Assembly: GCA_963777595.1 (NCBI GenBank)
Contig: CAVZRE010000046.1
Span: forward strand, 62,001 to 126,000
DNA length: 64,000 bases
Reading direction: 5' to 3'
DNA from: CAVVFX01 sp963777595
GTDB lineage: Bacteria; Acidobacteriota; Terriglobia; Bryobacterales; Bryobacteraceae
Part shown: piece by piece, positions 34,736 to 42,638 of the stretch
How positions within the stretch are numbered: the stretch's first letter is position 1
Layout: each line of letters begins with the position of its first letter
Made by a program: the position numbers and the translations under genes
The notes under the pieces: generated by a model
Told to the model about the DNA's origin: nothing
What the model saw: only the letters and a program-made list of their open reading frames with translations
Database searches by the model: none

Positions 34736-34872
34736 GTGTTTTTGGTTTGGAAGTACGACCGGTTTGCGCGTTCCCTGAGCATCCTGGCCTCTGCTCTTCA
34801 ACAGTTTTCAAAGCTCGGAATCGATTTCATCAGCTACACCCGGAACATTGATACAACGACGCCGATGAGCCT
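34736..34872 (+). pseudogene. Serine recombinase fragment
   Basis: The translation VFLVWKYDRFARSLSILASA, then LQQFSKLGIDFISYTRNIDTTTP, matches the central catalytic-domain segment VWKLDRLxRS...LGVxFxSLTExIDTTTP of resolvase/invertase proteins. The N-terminal serine region and the C-terminal DNA-binding region are missing. It is a relic of a second mobile element near the Tn3 insertion. Confidence 0.7.
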
Positions 34873-35050
34873 TATCCCCAAAGCGCTGTATGGAACGTCG
34901 AAAATATTTTACTAGTCGCCACGGATCAAGAATACCGTCCGCCTACATTCGCAAGACAGTACCCAAAAGGATAGGCCGCCCGTCTGTCACACAGTCGTAC
35001 TTGAGAGTACTAGCGATAGGCAGGGCTCTGGCTCTGCTCCTCTGTCCCAG

Positions 35051-35080
35051 TTGACATTATCGTGTTTCGATAGCTACACT
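35051..35080 (+). promoter_or_regulatory. Sigma-70-type promoter of the PadR operon
   Basis: TTGACA (35051-35056), an 18-base spacer and TACACT (35075-35080). Transcription would start near 35087, eight bases before the GTG start. The leader is therefore very short. The surrounding TTTCGATAG and TCGATATCGA form an operator-like dyad, which suits autoregulation by the PadR protein. Confidence 0.6.
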
Positions 35081-35094
35081 CGATATCGACTTTA

Positions 35095-35400
35095 GTGGAT
35101 GATCGCGACTTATACTCGGGCCTGATCCGCCTCCACATCCTGCACCATGCCGTCGAAGGCCCCATCTTCGGTCTGGCTATGGCCGAGGAGTTGCAGCGCC
35201 ACGGCTATCGCATCAGCGCCGGAACCCTCTACCCCATGCTCCACCGCCTGGAAAGGAAAGGTTATCTTCGCTCCGGCGAACAGCGCCACGGCAAATCGCT
35301 CCGAAAAATCTATCGAGCCACCCCCCTGGGACGCAAGGCCCTCAAAGACGCCAAAGTCAAGGTCCGCGAGCTCTTCGGAGAACTCATCGAGCACAAATGA
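35095..35400 (+). CDS. PadR family transcriptional regulator
   Basis: A protein of 101 residues started at GTG 35095. The winged-helix signature is clear: LHILHHAVEGPIFGLAMAEELQRHGYRISAGTLYPMLHRLERKGYL, then KIYRATPLGRKALKDAKVKVREL. PadR proteins are small dimeric repressors, often of neighbouring membrane or transport genes. The stop overlaps the next start (ATGA at 35397), so it is translationally coupled to the porin-like gene. It probably controls this operon through the dyad upstream; the inducer is unknown. Confidence 0.92.
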   Translation: MDDRDLYSGLIRLHILHHAVEGPIFGLAMAEELQRHGYRISAGTLYPMLHRLERKGYLRSGEQRHGKSLRKIYRATPLGRKALKDAKVKVRELFGELIEHK

Positions 35401-36263
35401 AACTCCTCCGGTCGCCGTATCCCACACTCGCGTTCTTATCCTGTTCAGCCCTCTGGGCCGGCCCTCCCTTTCAAACCGACGACCCCGAGCCCATCGACTA
35501 CAAGCATTACGAATTCTATACTTTCGCAAGTTCCGACGGCACGCGTCTCGAAACCGACACCGAAGGCCCCGCGGTCGAGTTCAATTGGGGCGCTCTTCCC
35601 AACGTTCACCTGCACATCATCATTCCCGCCTCCTCGGCTCTGCCATCGAACAACCCGGCATATGCCCCGCTCGGCGCAGGCCCCCGCACCTTCGGCATCG
35701 GCGATATCGAAACCGGCATCAAATACCGCTTCGTCCAGGAGTCCAAACATCGCCCCATGATCGGCACCTTCACCATGATCGAACTCCCCACCGGCAGTGC
35801 TCCGCGAGGGTTAGGGGTCGGCAAAACCTGGTTCAAAGTTCCCATCTGGATACAGAAAAGCTTCGGCCCCTGGACCACCTATGGCGGAGGCGGCGAGACC
35901 CTCATCAGCGAGAAGGTCCCCGGCTTTCGCAACTATCCCTTCGCCGGCTGGCTCGTCCAACGCGACCTCGGAAAGAAGTGGACACTCGCCACCGAAGCCT
36001 TCTTTCACGGACCGGAAGGCCTCGCCACGCCCCAAACCAAAGCCGCCACGCTTCTCGATTTCGGCGGTTACTACAAATTTCATGGAGACGAGAGTTATCA
36101 ATTGCTTTTCTGTTACGGCCACACCATCGTAGGCCAGCTCGAAAACTACGCCTATCTCGGACTCTACTGGACCTGGGGCAAGAAAGGCGCGGATGCCGGC
36201 TCCAACCCGGCGCCTGCCGGCCATGCCATGCTCGGCCCTCCCGGCCAGGTCGCCCGTTTCTAA
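35397..36263 (+). CDS. Outer-membrane transporter-like beta-barrel protein
   Basis: A protein of 288 residues with a signal peptide (MKLLRSPYPTLAFLSCSALWA). The mature part begins GPPFQTDDPEPIDYKHYEFY and consists of alternating beta strands (VEFNWGALPNVHLHIIIP, FGIGDIETGIKYRFVQE, LENYAYLGLYWTWG). The N-terminal TDDPEP motif and the barrel pattern resemble the MetA-type (phenol degradation) porin-like family. Substrate is unknown. It lies second in the PadR operon. Confidence 0.7.
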   Translation: MKLLRSPYPTLAFLSCSALWAGPPFQTDDPEPIDYKHYEFYTFASSDGTRLETDTEGPAVEFNWGALPNVHLHIIIPASSALPSNNPAYAPLGAGPRTFGIGDIETGIKYRFVQESKHRPMIGTFTMIELPTGSAPRGLGVGKTWFKVPIWIQKSFGPWTTYGGGGETLISEKVPGFRNYPFAGWLVQRDLGKKWTLATEAFFHGPEGLATPQTKAATLLDFGGYYKFHGDESYQLLFCYGHTIVGQLENYAYLGLYWTWGKKGADAGSNPAPAGHAMLGPPGQVARF

Positions 36264-36278
36264 AATGCGAAAGGGATC

Positions 36279-36764
36279 ATGAACATTACCAGCAGTGACA
36301 TCATACTTTTGGCGCACGCCTCCTTCGGCGTGTTAGGCAGCCTCGCTGCCTTGTGGGTCTTTATCGACGCGCTGAACGCCCGTCCGGAAAGCGCGGGACG
36401 GATGCGTACCGCCGCCCTCCTCGGGGCTATTGCCATGGGCGCCGCCTGGCTTCTCGGCGGCTACTGGTACGTTCACTTCTATCCCGCGGAAAAAGCCATC
36501 ATCCTCAAAGGACCGTGGCCCTTTGCTCACAACATCTTCATGGAGACCAAGGAGCACCTCTTCTTTATCACAGGCATCCTGTCGTTCTATCTGGTCATCG
36601 CGGTGCGCGATAAAGTCTACACCAGCGCAGCCGCGCGCAAAATGGTGCTGAGCGTCTCCCTCCTCATCGTCCTCACCGGCCTCGCGGTCGAAGGCGCCGG
36701 AGCCATCATCGACCACGGCGTCAAAATCGCTCTGCTGCGCGGTAACACGAAAGGGGCACAATAA
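36279..36764 (+). CDS. Four-helix membrane protein, unknown function
   Basis: A protein of 161 residues with four predicted membrane helices (about residues 8-28, 46-65, 88-105 and 122-140) and conserved-looking histidines in AHAS, YVHFYP, FAHNIFMETKEHLFF and DHG. The histidine pattern within a four-helix bundle might bind a metal or heme, but no family was recognised. It follows the porin-like gene by 15 bases and is separated from the next membrane gene by one base, so the two are likely partners. Confidence 0.65.
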   Translation: MNITSSDIILLAHASFGVLGSLAALWVFIDALNARPESAGRMRTAALLGAIAMGAAWLLGGYWYVHFYPAEKAIILKGPWPFAHNIFMETKEHLFFITGILSFYLVIAVRDKVYTSAAARKMVLSVSLLIVLTGLAVEGAGAIIDHGVKIALLRGNTKGAQ

Positions 36765-36765
36765 A

Positions 36766-37062
36766 ATGAACTCGACAACCACCGCTTTTGCTTTAGCAGC
36801 CGCCATCGCCTGTATCTTTAATACCGTCCTGGCGTGGGCCAAGGACGCTTACGCCCCACTCAATAAATTCATGGCGTCGCTCACCGGCCACCATTGGACC
36901 ACGCACGGCTTGGCCGACTGCATCGTCTTCCTGGGCGCAGGCCTGATCCTCATGAAGATCCCGGCAGTAAATCAACTCAACCCGGATCGCGTCGTCTCCA
37001 TCCTCGTCGGCTCCGTACTAGCCGCCAGCCTGGGCCTATTCATCTGGTTCCTTCTTGTGTGA
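36766..37062 (+). CDS. Three-helix small membrane protein, unknown function
   Basis: A protein of 98 residues with helices at about 5-24, 46-63 and 77-96. Between the first two lies KDAYAPLNKFMASLTGHHWTTHG, with a His-His-Trp-x-x-His cluster. It begins directly after the stop of the previous gene. Nothing in it matches a known family. A complex with the four-helix protein upstream is inferred from adjacency and shared histidine content. Confidence 0.6.
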   Translation: MNSTTTAFALAAAIACIFNTVLAWAKDAYAPLNKFMASLTGHHWTTHGLADCIVFLGAGLILMKIPAVNQLNPDRVVSILVGSVLAASLGLFIWFLLV

Positions 37063-37078
37063 CAGACTTTAGTCTGTC
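37061..37078. repeat. Dispersed GACAGACT-TT-AGTCTGTC hairpin
   Basis: Perfect 8-base arms around a TT centre, overlapping the stop codon of the preceding gene. Related hairpins occur at 48056-48073 and 54739-54756, with a weaker form at 48688-48699. The arms have no following T-run, so a classical terminator is not indicated. Confidence 0.65.
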
Positions 37079-37102
37079 AGCCTTGGCTAAACGAGTAACT
37101 CT

Positions 37103-37600
37103 ATGAAACTCCTATCGACCCTCTTCTTACTAGCCGCCTTATCTCCACTAACTCAGGCGGCGACCATCATCCTCATCCGTCACGCCGAGCGCAACCCCGG
37201 CATGGCGCCCGACGTCCTCCTGACGCCGGCCGGTGAAGAACGAGCCAAACAACTCGCGGCCATCCTCAAAGACGCAAATATCCACGCCATCTACACCACC
37301 GAAGTCCGTCGCACCCAGCAGACCGCCGAGCCCACCGCGAAGCAATACCATCTGCAGCCGGTTGTCATTCCCGCGAAGGACATCGACACTCTCGTCGCTC
37401 GCCTCCAGGCGCTCCCCGACGACGACACCGTCCTGGTAGTAGGCCACGCCAACACCGTTCCGCTCTTAGTCGAACGTCTCGGCGGTAGCACGGTGCCCGC
37501 ACTGACTGACGCGGAATACGACCGCATGATCATAGTAGTCACCAAAGGAAAGGCCAAACCAACCGTTCTTACCCTGCGTTATGGCGCTCTGGCGCACTAA
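37103..37600 (+). CDS. Secreted histidine phosphatase family protein (SixA/phosphoglycerate-mutase-like)
   Basis: A protein of 165 residues with a signal peptide (MKLLSTLFLLAALSPLTQA). The catalytic RHAE motif follows at once (TIILIRHAERNPG, His27 or so). The second arginine lies in IYTTEVRRTQQTAEPTA and the second histidine in VLVVGHANTVPLLVERLGG. This is the full set of active-site residues of histidine phosphatases. The export signal means it acts in the periplasm, where the substrate is unknown. It is the last intact gene of the PadR-headed run. Confidence 0.88.
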   Translation: MKLLSTLFLLAALSPLTQAATIILIRHAERNPGMAPDVLLTPAGEERAKQLAAILKDANIHAIYTTEVRRTQQTAEPTAKQYHLQPVVIPAKDIDTLVARLQALPDDDTVLVVGHANTVPLLVERLGGSTVPALTDAEYDRMIIVVTKGKAKPTVLTLRYGALAH

Positions 37601-38162
37601 CACGCCTCTCTACTTTTACATCGTTCATGCCAAGGCGAATCTGCTCTCTGAAAATGCGGCCAAACATGCCTGGATCCCTGCCATCTCGCTTGGCTTCATG
37701 CTGCGAACTCAAGTCCATAATGTGGGCGGAGCCATGCTCGATCGCAACACTACCAATGGGGATGTCTACCTGGTCGCCACCAAAACCATCGCCCGGCCCA
37801 GGCTGATTCCGCTGGTTCTCAGCGGCGGCTATAGAGGCACTAACGCCGAATTATGGGGTATGGGCGGCAACGCTTCGGCTATGGTGGGCCGTGCCTTTGG
37901 AGCCGCGGCCTTCGTCTTTAAAGGACCCGCGCACAGCACTGTCATTTTCGGCTCGGAAGTGTCGCAACAGCCGCGCCATCCGGATCAACTGCCAACGGCG
38001 GTTATTCCTACCACGTTCACCTACTGCATGAGAGTGGTGCCCAAAGCGGAACGCAAGTTCAATGTCGATTTCGGAGTCGCGCAGATTGCCGGTAAAATAG
38101 CGCCGGGGGTCAATTTGCAATCGCGCGCCCGTATCGGGATGCAAGTCTCCTATGCCTTCTGA
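37581..38162 (+). CDS. Outer-membrane barrel-like protein, probably N-terminally truncated
   Basis: A frame of 193 residues overlapping the end of the phosphatase gene by 20 bases. It begins MALWRTNTPLYFYIVHAKAN without a signal peptide and then has beta-barrel-like strands (AWIPAISLGFMLRTQVH, NGDVYLVATKTI, AHSTVIFGSEVSQQ) ending in an aromatic ...VSYAF, the usual last strand of outer-membrane proteins. A barrel without export signal suggests that the 5' part was lost. The pattern is reminiscent of DUF3034-type proteins, but weakly. It may be a pseudogene. Confidence 0.5.
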   Translation: MALWRTNTPLYFYIVHAKANLLSENAAKHAWIPAISLGFMLRTQVHNVGGAMLDRNTTNGDVYLVATKTIARPRLIPLVLSGGYRGTNAELWGMGGNASAMVGRAFGAAAFVFKGPAHSTVIFGSEVSQQPRHPDQLPTAVIPTTFTYCMRVVPKAERKFNVDFGVAQIAGKIAPGVNLQSRARIGMQVSYAF

Positions 38163-38223
38163 GGCCTGGCCGCGGCCGGCTCGAACTGCATCAGGTTAGG
38201 GTCAGCCGCTCGCTAAAACGCCG

Positions 38224-38817
38224 CTATTTCTTCTTGTTCACCGAATCGTTGGGACCGCCCCAGCCGCTAATCTGGAGGTTGTACCCGTCTGGATCACTGA
38301 CATGGAAGCTGGAATAGTTGGGGCCTCCGCCGGTGTCCGGACGCGACTCCGCAGTCAGCAGCTTTCGGCGCATCAGTTCCTCTTTCACCTGGTCCGTATC
38401 CCAACTATAAATCCGGTAGCAAAGATGGTCCACCACGGACGTGGGAGCCGGCCGCGGCGGTGTCTGCGCGGCTCCCGCCGTACCCGCTCCGCTTCTCGGC
38501 CGGAAATGATTCCGCGCCAGCAGCAGCGAATTCCCGAAATAAAGCTCGCATTGATTCCTGCCGTTGTCGTTCTTTACTTCCATGCCCATCAGGTCCGCGT
38601 AGAAATCGCGCGTCACCCGGTAATCATTCACCTGATAAGAAATATGGTCCAGTTCCACTGTCTTGAACGCCGGTGCGTGCGCCGCCGGTGTCGCAGCCGG
38701 ACTCTGCGCCGACGCCGACGCCGCGGTAGCGGCCAGAGCCAGACTCTCAATCAGTTGTCTCCGGCTCATCAGCCCGCCTTCGAAATCCTGAAGCAGTTTA
38801 GCGATGATATGTTTCAT
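38224..38817 (-). CDS. Exported VOC/glyoxalase-fold protein
   Basis: About 197 residues when started at ATG 38817; a longer frame upstream (to 38877) adds an unconserved leader. A twin-arginine-like signal MSRRQLIESLALAATAAS lies at residues 17-34. The VOC domain follows: VELDHISYQVNDYRVTRDFY, ADLMGMEVKNDN, LYFGNSLLLARNHF, a Pro/Ala-rich linker, VDHLCYRIYSWDTDQVKEEL and SSFHVSDPDGYNLQISG. His and Glu-type metal ligands may be His in DHISYQV and the acidic residue near the second repeat. The Ala/Pro linker is longer than usual. Enzymatic role is unknown. Confidence 0.78.
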   Translation of the reverse strand: MKHIIAKLLQDFEGGLMSRRQLIESLALAATAASASAQSPAATPAAHAPAFKTVELDHISYQVNDYRVTRDFYADLMGMEVKNDNGRNQCELYFGNSLLLARNHFRPRSGAGTAGAAQTPPRPAPTSVVDHLCYRIYSWDTDQVKEELMRRKLLTAESRPDTGGGPNYSSFHVSDPDGYNLQISGWGGPNDSVNKKK

Positions 38818-38909
38818 GATGGTCCTGTCTTCTTGAAGCCCGCGGGGCGTCGTGGCCGCGGTGATACATCCTAACATTTCTCCGTTTGCTCACGGTGACA
38901 GGTAAAACT

Positions 38910-39278
38910 TCACTTTGCCCGCAGACTCTTCAAATAAGCGATCACCGCTTTTCTCTCTTCCCCATCCACCAGACGAAACGCCATATCCGTATCTCGAACC
39001 ATCGCCTCCGGATCCCGTAGCCAGCGGTCCAGACTCGCATCATCCCACCGGATCCCCGCTTTCCTCATCGCGTCCGAATAGCCGAACCCCGCGACGCCCG
39101 CCGCTTGGCGCCCATAAACACCGCGTAGCTTCGGACCTTCTTTATCCAGATCGAGCGCGTGACAGCCGCCGCAACGCCTCCCAAACAACTCCTTCCCCCG
39201 CTCTTCCGGAGCACCCGCCCCCCAGGCCAGCACAATCGCTCCGCCGGCCGCCATCGCAACAAACCATTTCCCCGGCAT
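38910..39278 (-). CDS. Small class I cytochrome c
   Basis: A protein of 122 residues. A signal peptide (MPGKWFVAMAAGGAIVLAW) precedes the heme site RRCGGCHALD (CxxCH). The distal methionine is in DTDMAFRLVDGEERKAVIAYLKSL, the usual C-terminal helix. Size and motif order (CxxCH, GP-L-GVYGR, M) fit mono-heme periplasmic cytochromes. It lies six bases downstream of the metallophosphoesterase gene, so the two are probably co-transcribed. Electron partners are unknown. Confidence 0.92.
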   Translation of the reverse strand: MPGKWFVAMAAGGAIVLAWGAGAPEERGKELFGRRCGGCHALDLDKEGPKLRGVYGRQAAGVAGFGYSDAMRKAGIRWDDASLDRWLRDPEAMVRDTDMAFRLVDGEERKAVIAYLKSLRAK

Positions 39279-39284
39279 TTGCGC

Positions 39285-40187
39285 TCACCCCAACGTCGAA
39301 TCCACCACCGCCAGATGCTGCGGACGCATCACCACCTCCACCTGCCGGATTCCCAGCACCCCCCGCAATTGCTCCGCCGGCACCTTCATCGGACCCGCCG
39401 CCGCCGCGCTGCCCGGAGCCGGTTGCGGAAATGCCGTCGACATCGCCGTGTGAAACGTGACCTTGCCCTCTACCTTCTGCATCGCCTGGTGAATGTGTCC
39501 GTTCAGCACCGTTACCGACCCGAACCGCTTCACATACCCGAGCGCCGCCTCGCTGTCCGAAGTCCCCCAACCCCACTCCGGATACACGCTCCACAAAGGA
39601 ATGTGAGCAAATAAGACAATCGGCGTGCTGGCCGAATGCCCGCTCAGATCGTCCTTCAACCACGCCAGTTGTTCGCCGCCCAATTTCCCCATGCCTTCGA
39701 GCGCCGCCGAATTCACCAGGCCCACGAAATGCACCCCATGATGATCGAAGCTATACCAGCCCGTTCCCTTCGTCCCCTTGCCGTAACGCGCCAGATATTC
39801 TTTGCCATCGTCAGTCGCGTTATCGTGTTCTCCCGGCACGGAATATACCTGTTTGGTTTTTGCGCCTTGCAACAAACCGCTCAGCGTATCGAACTCCGAC
39901 GGCTTGGCCAGGTGCGTCAGGTCCCCGGTATGGATCAGGAAATCAGGCGCCTTCGGCAGCGCGTTGATTTTATCGACGGCCAGCTGCAGCGTAGCATTCA
40001 CATCCGTATTCGCGGGTTTGTTGAAACCGATGTGGCTGTCGCTGATCTGTACAAATTGAAATCCCTCCTGCCCCCTCGTCTCGCCGAGCAATCTCGACGC
40101 GGGCACGCCGCCCGCCATCGTCCACACCACACCGGACCCTGCCCATGCCATGCACCGCAGAAATCCGCGCCGGTCTATGTCAGTCAT
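39285..40187 (-). CDS. Tat-exported metallophosphoesterase
   Basis: A protein of 300 residues. The Tat signal is DRRGFLRCMAWAGSGVVWTM. The calcineurin-like metal-binding motifs are FVQISDSHIGF (D-x-H), LIHTGDLTH (GD-x-x), VYSVPGEHDNA (G-E-HD in place of GNHD) and, near the end, LFAHIPLW and TVLNGHIHQAM (GHxH). It would hydrolyse phosphoesters in the periplasm. The GEHD variant keeps the His-Asp pair. It is coupled with a cytochrome c gene. Confidence 0.92.
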   Translation of the reverse strand: MTDIDRRGFLRCMAWAGSGVVWTMAGGVPASRLLGETRGQEGFQFVQISDSHIGFNKPANTDVNATLQLAVDKINALPKAPDFLIHTGDLTHLAKPSEFDTLSGLLQGAKTKQVYSVPGEHDNATDDGKEYLARYGKGTKGTGWYSFDHHGVHFVGLVNSAALEGMGKLGGEQLAWLKDDLSGHSASTPIVLFAHIPLWSVYPEWGWGTSDSEAALGYVKRFGSVTVLNGHIHQAMQKVEGKVTFHTAMSTAFPQPAPGSAAAAGPMKVPAEQLRGVLGIRQVEVVMRPQHLAVVDSTLG

Positions 40188-40298
40188 AAAAGCCTCCGCC
40201 TGCCATGACTGCCGCGCGACAAGTTTATTCCCGAAAACTTTTGCCTGTCGCCGGGGAATAAACTCTCAGCCAAACCAGTCTCCATACCGTATGCCACA

Positions 40299-40863
40299 AT
40301 GACAGCTTCCGCAATATCCGTCGTACCGAAGCCTGGACTCGCCGCCATGGATCCAGCCAGGAAACAGGCCCGTTTCGAACAAACCGTCATCCCGCATCTC
40401 AACGCGGCCTACAACCTCGCCCGCTGGCTGGCGCGCAATCCCCATGACGCCGAGGACCTCGTGCAGGAAGCCTATCTCCGCGCCTTCCGCTCCTTCGAAA
40501 CCTTCGAGGGTCAGGACGCTCGCGCCTGGCTGCTCGCCATCGTTCGCAATACCTGCTTCACCTGGCTGAAAAAGCAATCGACACCAGCCCCCTCTGGAGT
40601 TCGATGAACAACTGCACGGCGATGCCGCCCAGGCCCCCGACGCCGAATCCGTCCTCCTCACCGAAGCCGCTCTCGGCTCCCTCCAGAGCTGCCTCGAAGC
40701 CCTGCCGCCCGAATTCCGCGAAGTGATCGTCCTGCGTGAGCTCGAAGAACTCTCCTATAAGGAGATCTCCCATATCGCCCGCATCCCCGTCGGCACCGTC
40801 ATGTCGCGTCTCGCCCGAGCCCGCAAGCGCCTTCAACAATGTGTAGCCGGAGCCCTCCTGTGA
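40299..40863 (+). pseudogene. ECF sigma factor gene with a frameshift
   Basis: The first frame (40299-40607) gives region 2: LNAAYNLARWLARNPHDAEDLVQEAYLRAFRSFETFEGQDARAWLLAIVRNTCFTWLKKQ. It then ends at TGA. The +1 frame continues from CTGGAG with EFDEQLHGDAAQAPDAESVL and region 4: LPPEFREVIVLRELEELSYKEISHIARIPVGTVMSRLARARKRL, ending at 40863. The break lies in GCCCCCTCTGG (about 40590-40597); dropping one base restores a sigma factor of normal size. The stop overlaps the anti-sigma start (GTGA). Either a sequence error, a recent mutation or recoding explains it. Confidence 0.85.
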
Positions 40864-41534
40864 ACTGCGAAACCGCTCGTCTCATGATGGAGAACAACGA
40901 TCCCGGCCTCGCCCGGCATCTCGCCTCCTGCCCCTCCTGCATAATCCGAACCCGCGCCCCCTACTACGAAGCGCCCCCGGATCTGCAGCAGAAAATCGAG
41001 CGCAGCCTGCGCCAGGAATCCACACCAGCCTCCCCGCCCACGCACTGGCGTTGGCTGGCCATCGCCGCGTCCCTGCTGCTCCTCGCATCCTTAACCTGGA
41101 ACATCGCCCAACTCCGGACCCGTCCCGACCCCCAACAGTCGCTCGCCGCTAACGTCCTCTCCGCCCATATCCGCTCGCTCGCCGGAACGCACCTCCTCGA
41201 CGTGCCTTCTTCCGACCAGCACACCGTCAAGCCCTGGTTCAACGGCAAACTCGACTTCTCCCCCGCGGTCAAAGACCTGGACGGCTTCCCTCTTCTCGGA
41301 GGCCGCCTCGAATACTTCGACGGTCGCCCCGCGGCAGCTCTCATTTACGGCCGCCGCAAGCACATCATCAACCTCTTCACCTGGCCGTCACCCGCACCCA
41401 CCCCCGCCGCCGCCGACACCCGCAACGGCTATCACCTCGAAACCTGGTTCGCCAACGGCATGACCTTCTGGGCCGTCTCCGATCTCAACCAATCCGAACT
41501 CCGCCAATTCGTCTCCCTCTATCGCCAGAACTAA
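40860..41534 (+). CDS. Zinc-finger anti-sigma factor
   Basis: A protein of 224 residues when started at GTG 40860, which overlaps the sigma-factor stop; ATG 40839 is an in-frame alternative. The N-terminus NCETARLMMENNDPGLARHLASCPSC gives the His-x3-Cys-x2-Cys zinc motif of mycothiol/ZAS-type anti-sigma domains. A membrane helix (HWRWLAIAASLLLLASLTWNI) lies near residue 65. The C-terminal part (about 100-224) is extracytoplasmic and unrecognised. It should hold the ECF sigma factor inactive until an envelope or redox signal arrives. Confidence 0.85.
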   Translation: MNCETARLMMENNDPGLARHLASCPSCIIRTRAPYYEAPPDLQQKIERSLRQESTPASPPTHWRWLAIAASLLLLASLTWNIAQLRTRPDPQQSLAANVLSAHIRSLAGTHLLDVPSSDQHTVKPWFNGKLDFSPAVKDLDGFPLLGGRLEYFDGRPAAALIYGRRKHIINLFTWPSPAPTPAAADTRNGYHLETWFANGMTFWAVSDLNQSELRQFVSLYRQN

Positions 41535-41572
41535 CCTTGCCATTGAGCTAACCTAACGAAGGAGATTCCGCT

Positions 41573-41962
41573 ATGCCTCAACAGGTTTGCATGGGAGCCC
41601 AGATGATGTGCAGTTTCGGTGTGGCGCCGAGCAGTCTGGTGGTTCTCCCCACGAATAGGGTCTTCACCAACATGATGCCCGACGCCAACATCATGGATTT
41701 CATCCCCATGGTGAATATCATGCCCTTCGGCATGTGCATGTCGCCCTCGAATCCGGAGGTTGCCGCAGCCACCGCGGCGGCGCTCGGAGTCCTGACGCCC
41801 ATGCCGTGTATCCCCGTCACCACCTCGCCCTGGACCCCCGGCGGCGTCACCGTCAACCTGGGCAACTTCACCACCCTCGATAACGTGTCTCAATTAATGT
41901 GTACGTGGGGCGGAGTCATCACCTTCGTCGACGCCGGAGAAGTCACGGTAAACGTCCCCTAG
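41573..41962 (+). CDS. DUF4280 PAAR-like protein (type VI spike tip)
   Basis: A protein of 129 residues preceded by AAGGAG. The features are those of DUF4280/PAAR-like proteins: an N-terminal CMGAQMMCSFGVAPSSLVVLP, a middle MPFGMCMSPSNPEV, PMPCIPVTTSPWTPGG, and LMCTWGGVITFVDAGE at the end. Such proteins cap the VgrG trimer of contractile injection systems. It lies 7 kb from the type VI operon, with a toxin-antitoxin island in between, on the other strand. It is probably a component of that system, separated by insertions. Confidence 0.85.
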   Translation: MPQQVCMGAQMMCSFGVAPSSLVVLPTNRVFTNMMPDANIMDFIPMVNIMPFGMCMSPSNPEVAAATAAALGVLTPMPCIPVTTSPWTPGGVTVNLGNFTTLDNVSQLMCTWGGVITFVDAGEVTVNVP

Positions 41963-41977
41963 ACTGACGTCGTTCTC

Positions 41978-42358
41978 TTACGCGTCCCACCGGAAATCAT
42001 AAAAGACACGAATGAGGTTGCCATCCAGGTCGGCAGCCATAAACTCGCGCAGCTTCCACGGTTTGTCCTCGGGCTCGGAAACGATCTTCGCATGCGCGGC
42101 CTTCCACTGTGTGAAGAGTTCATCCACCTCAGCCTTGCTGTTCAGATTGAGCCAGAACAGGGTCGGACCCGTGTTGCCGTAGGACTCCCGAAACGAGCGA
42201 TTGGTGATAAACAGCCTGCAATTCTCCCGGGAGATGCCTGCAATGCCGCCTTGCTCGTCCCCCCAATCGAAGGTAAAGCCCAGCGTCTTTACATAATAAG
42301 CCGCGGCTTCGTCGACGTTGGCCGCGGGAATCTCCGGCACAGGAGCGGGAAGCGTCAT
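41978..42358 (-). CDS. VOC family (bleomycin-resistance-like) protein
   Basis: A protein of 126 residues with a complete VOC fold: PEIPAANVDEAAAYYVKTLGFTFDWG, IAGISRENCRLFITNRSF, TLFWLNLNSKAEVDELFTQWK, WKLREFMAADLDGNLIRVFYDF. The glutamate in KLREF and the C-terminal D-x-GN-x-I motif fit the group of bleomycin/glyoxalase-like proteins. There is no signal peptide, unlike the VOC protein at 38224. The ligand is unknown. Confidence 0.85.
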   Translation of the reverse strand: MTLPAPVPEIPAANVDEAAAYYVKTLGFTFDWGDEQGGIAGISRENCRLFITNRSFRESYGNTGPTLFWLNLNSKAEVDELFTQWKAAHAKIVSEPEDKPWKLREFMAADLDGNLIRVFYDFRWDA

Positions 42359-42436
42359 AACGGGGCCATCTTAGCACGAGGCATACCAAAACCGGGCCCA
42401 GGGAACCACGCGGGCGCTCACCTCGGAAACTACCTC

Positions 42437-42611
42437 GTGGACTCGGATATCCCGCCTGAATTGGCTCAAAGCTCACGGCACAGGCTACCAGACGCGAATT
42501 AACCACATTTTACGGGCGGCAATGGAGAGCCAGACGCGCCGCCCCTTTCGTTCCAAGCCCGCCACGCCGAAGAAGTTGCACATCGTTACGCATCTTATCG
42601 TTGACAACTGA
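42437..42611 (+). pseudogene. BrnA antitoxin fragment
   Basis: The frame from about 42462 reads WLKAHGTGYQTRINHILRAA and continues MESQTRRPFRSKPATPKK, matching WLRANGRGYQTRINRILRSV of the intact BrnA at 47123-47458. Upstream, in another frame, DSDIPPE corresponds to the YSDIPPLDK segment. The middle of the gene is lost. It ends at a TGA at 42609-42611, whose TTGACA may now serve as the promoter of the next toxin gene. Confidence 0.7.
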
Positions 42612-42638
42612 CAACATACGGTTTACGGTGTATCCTGA

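Noticed and set aside
38161..38223. Possible tRNA-like or terminator structure (GCCGCGGCCGGC, CATCAGGTTAGG)
   Set aside because: No cloverleaf with conserved tRNA positions could be formed, and there is no T-run after the GC-rich stem.
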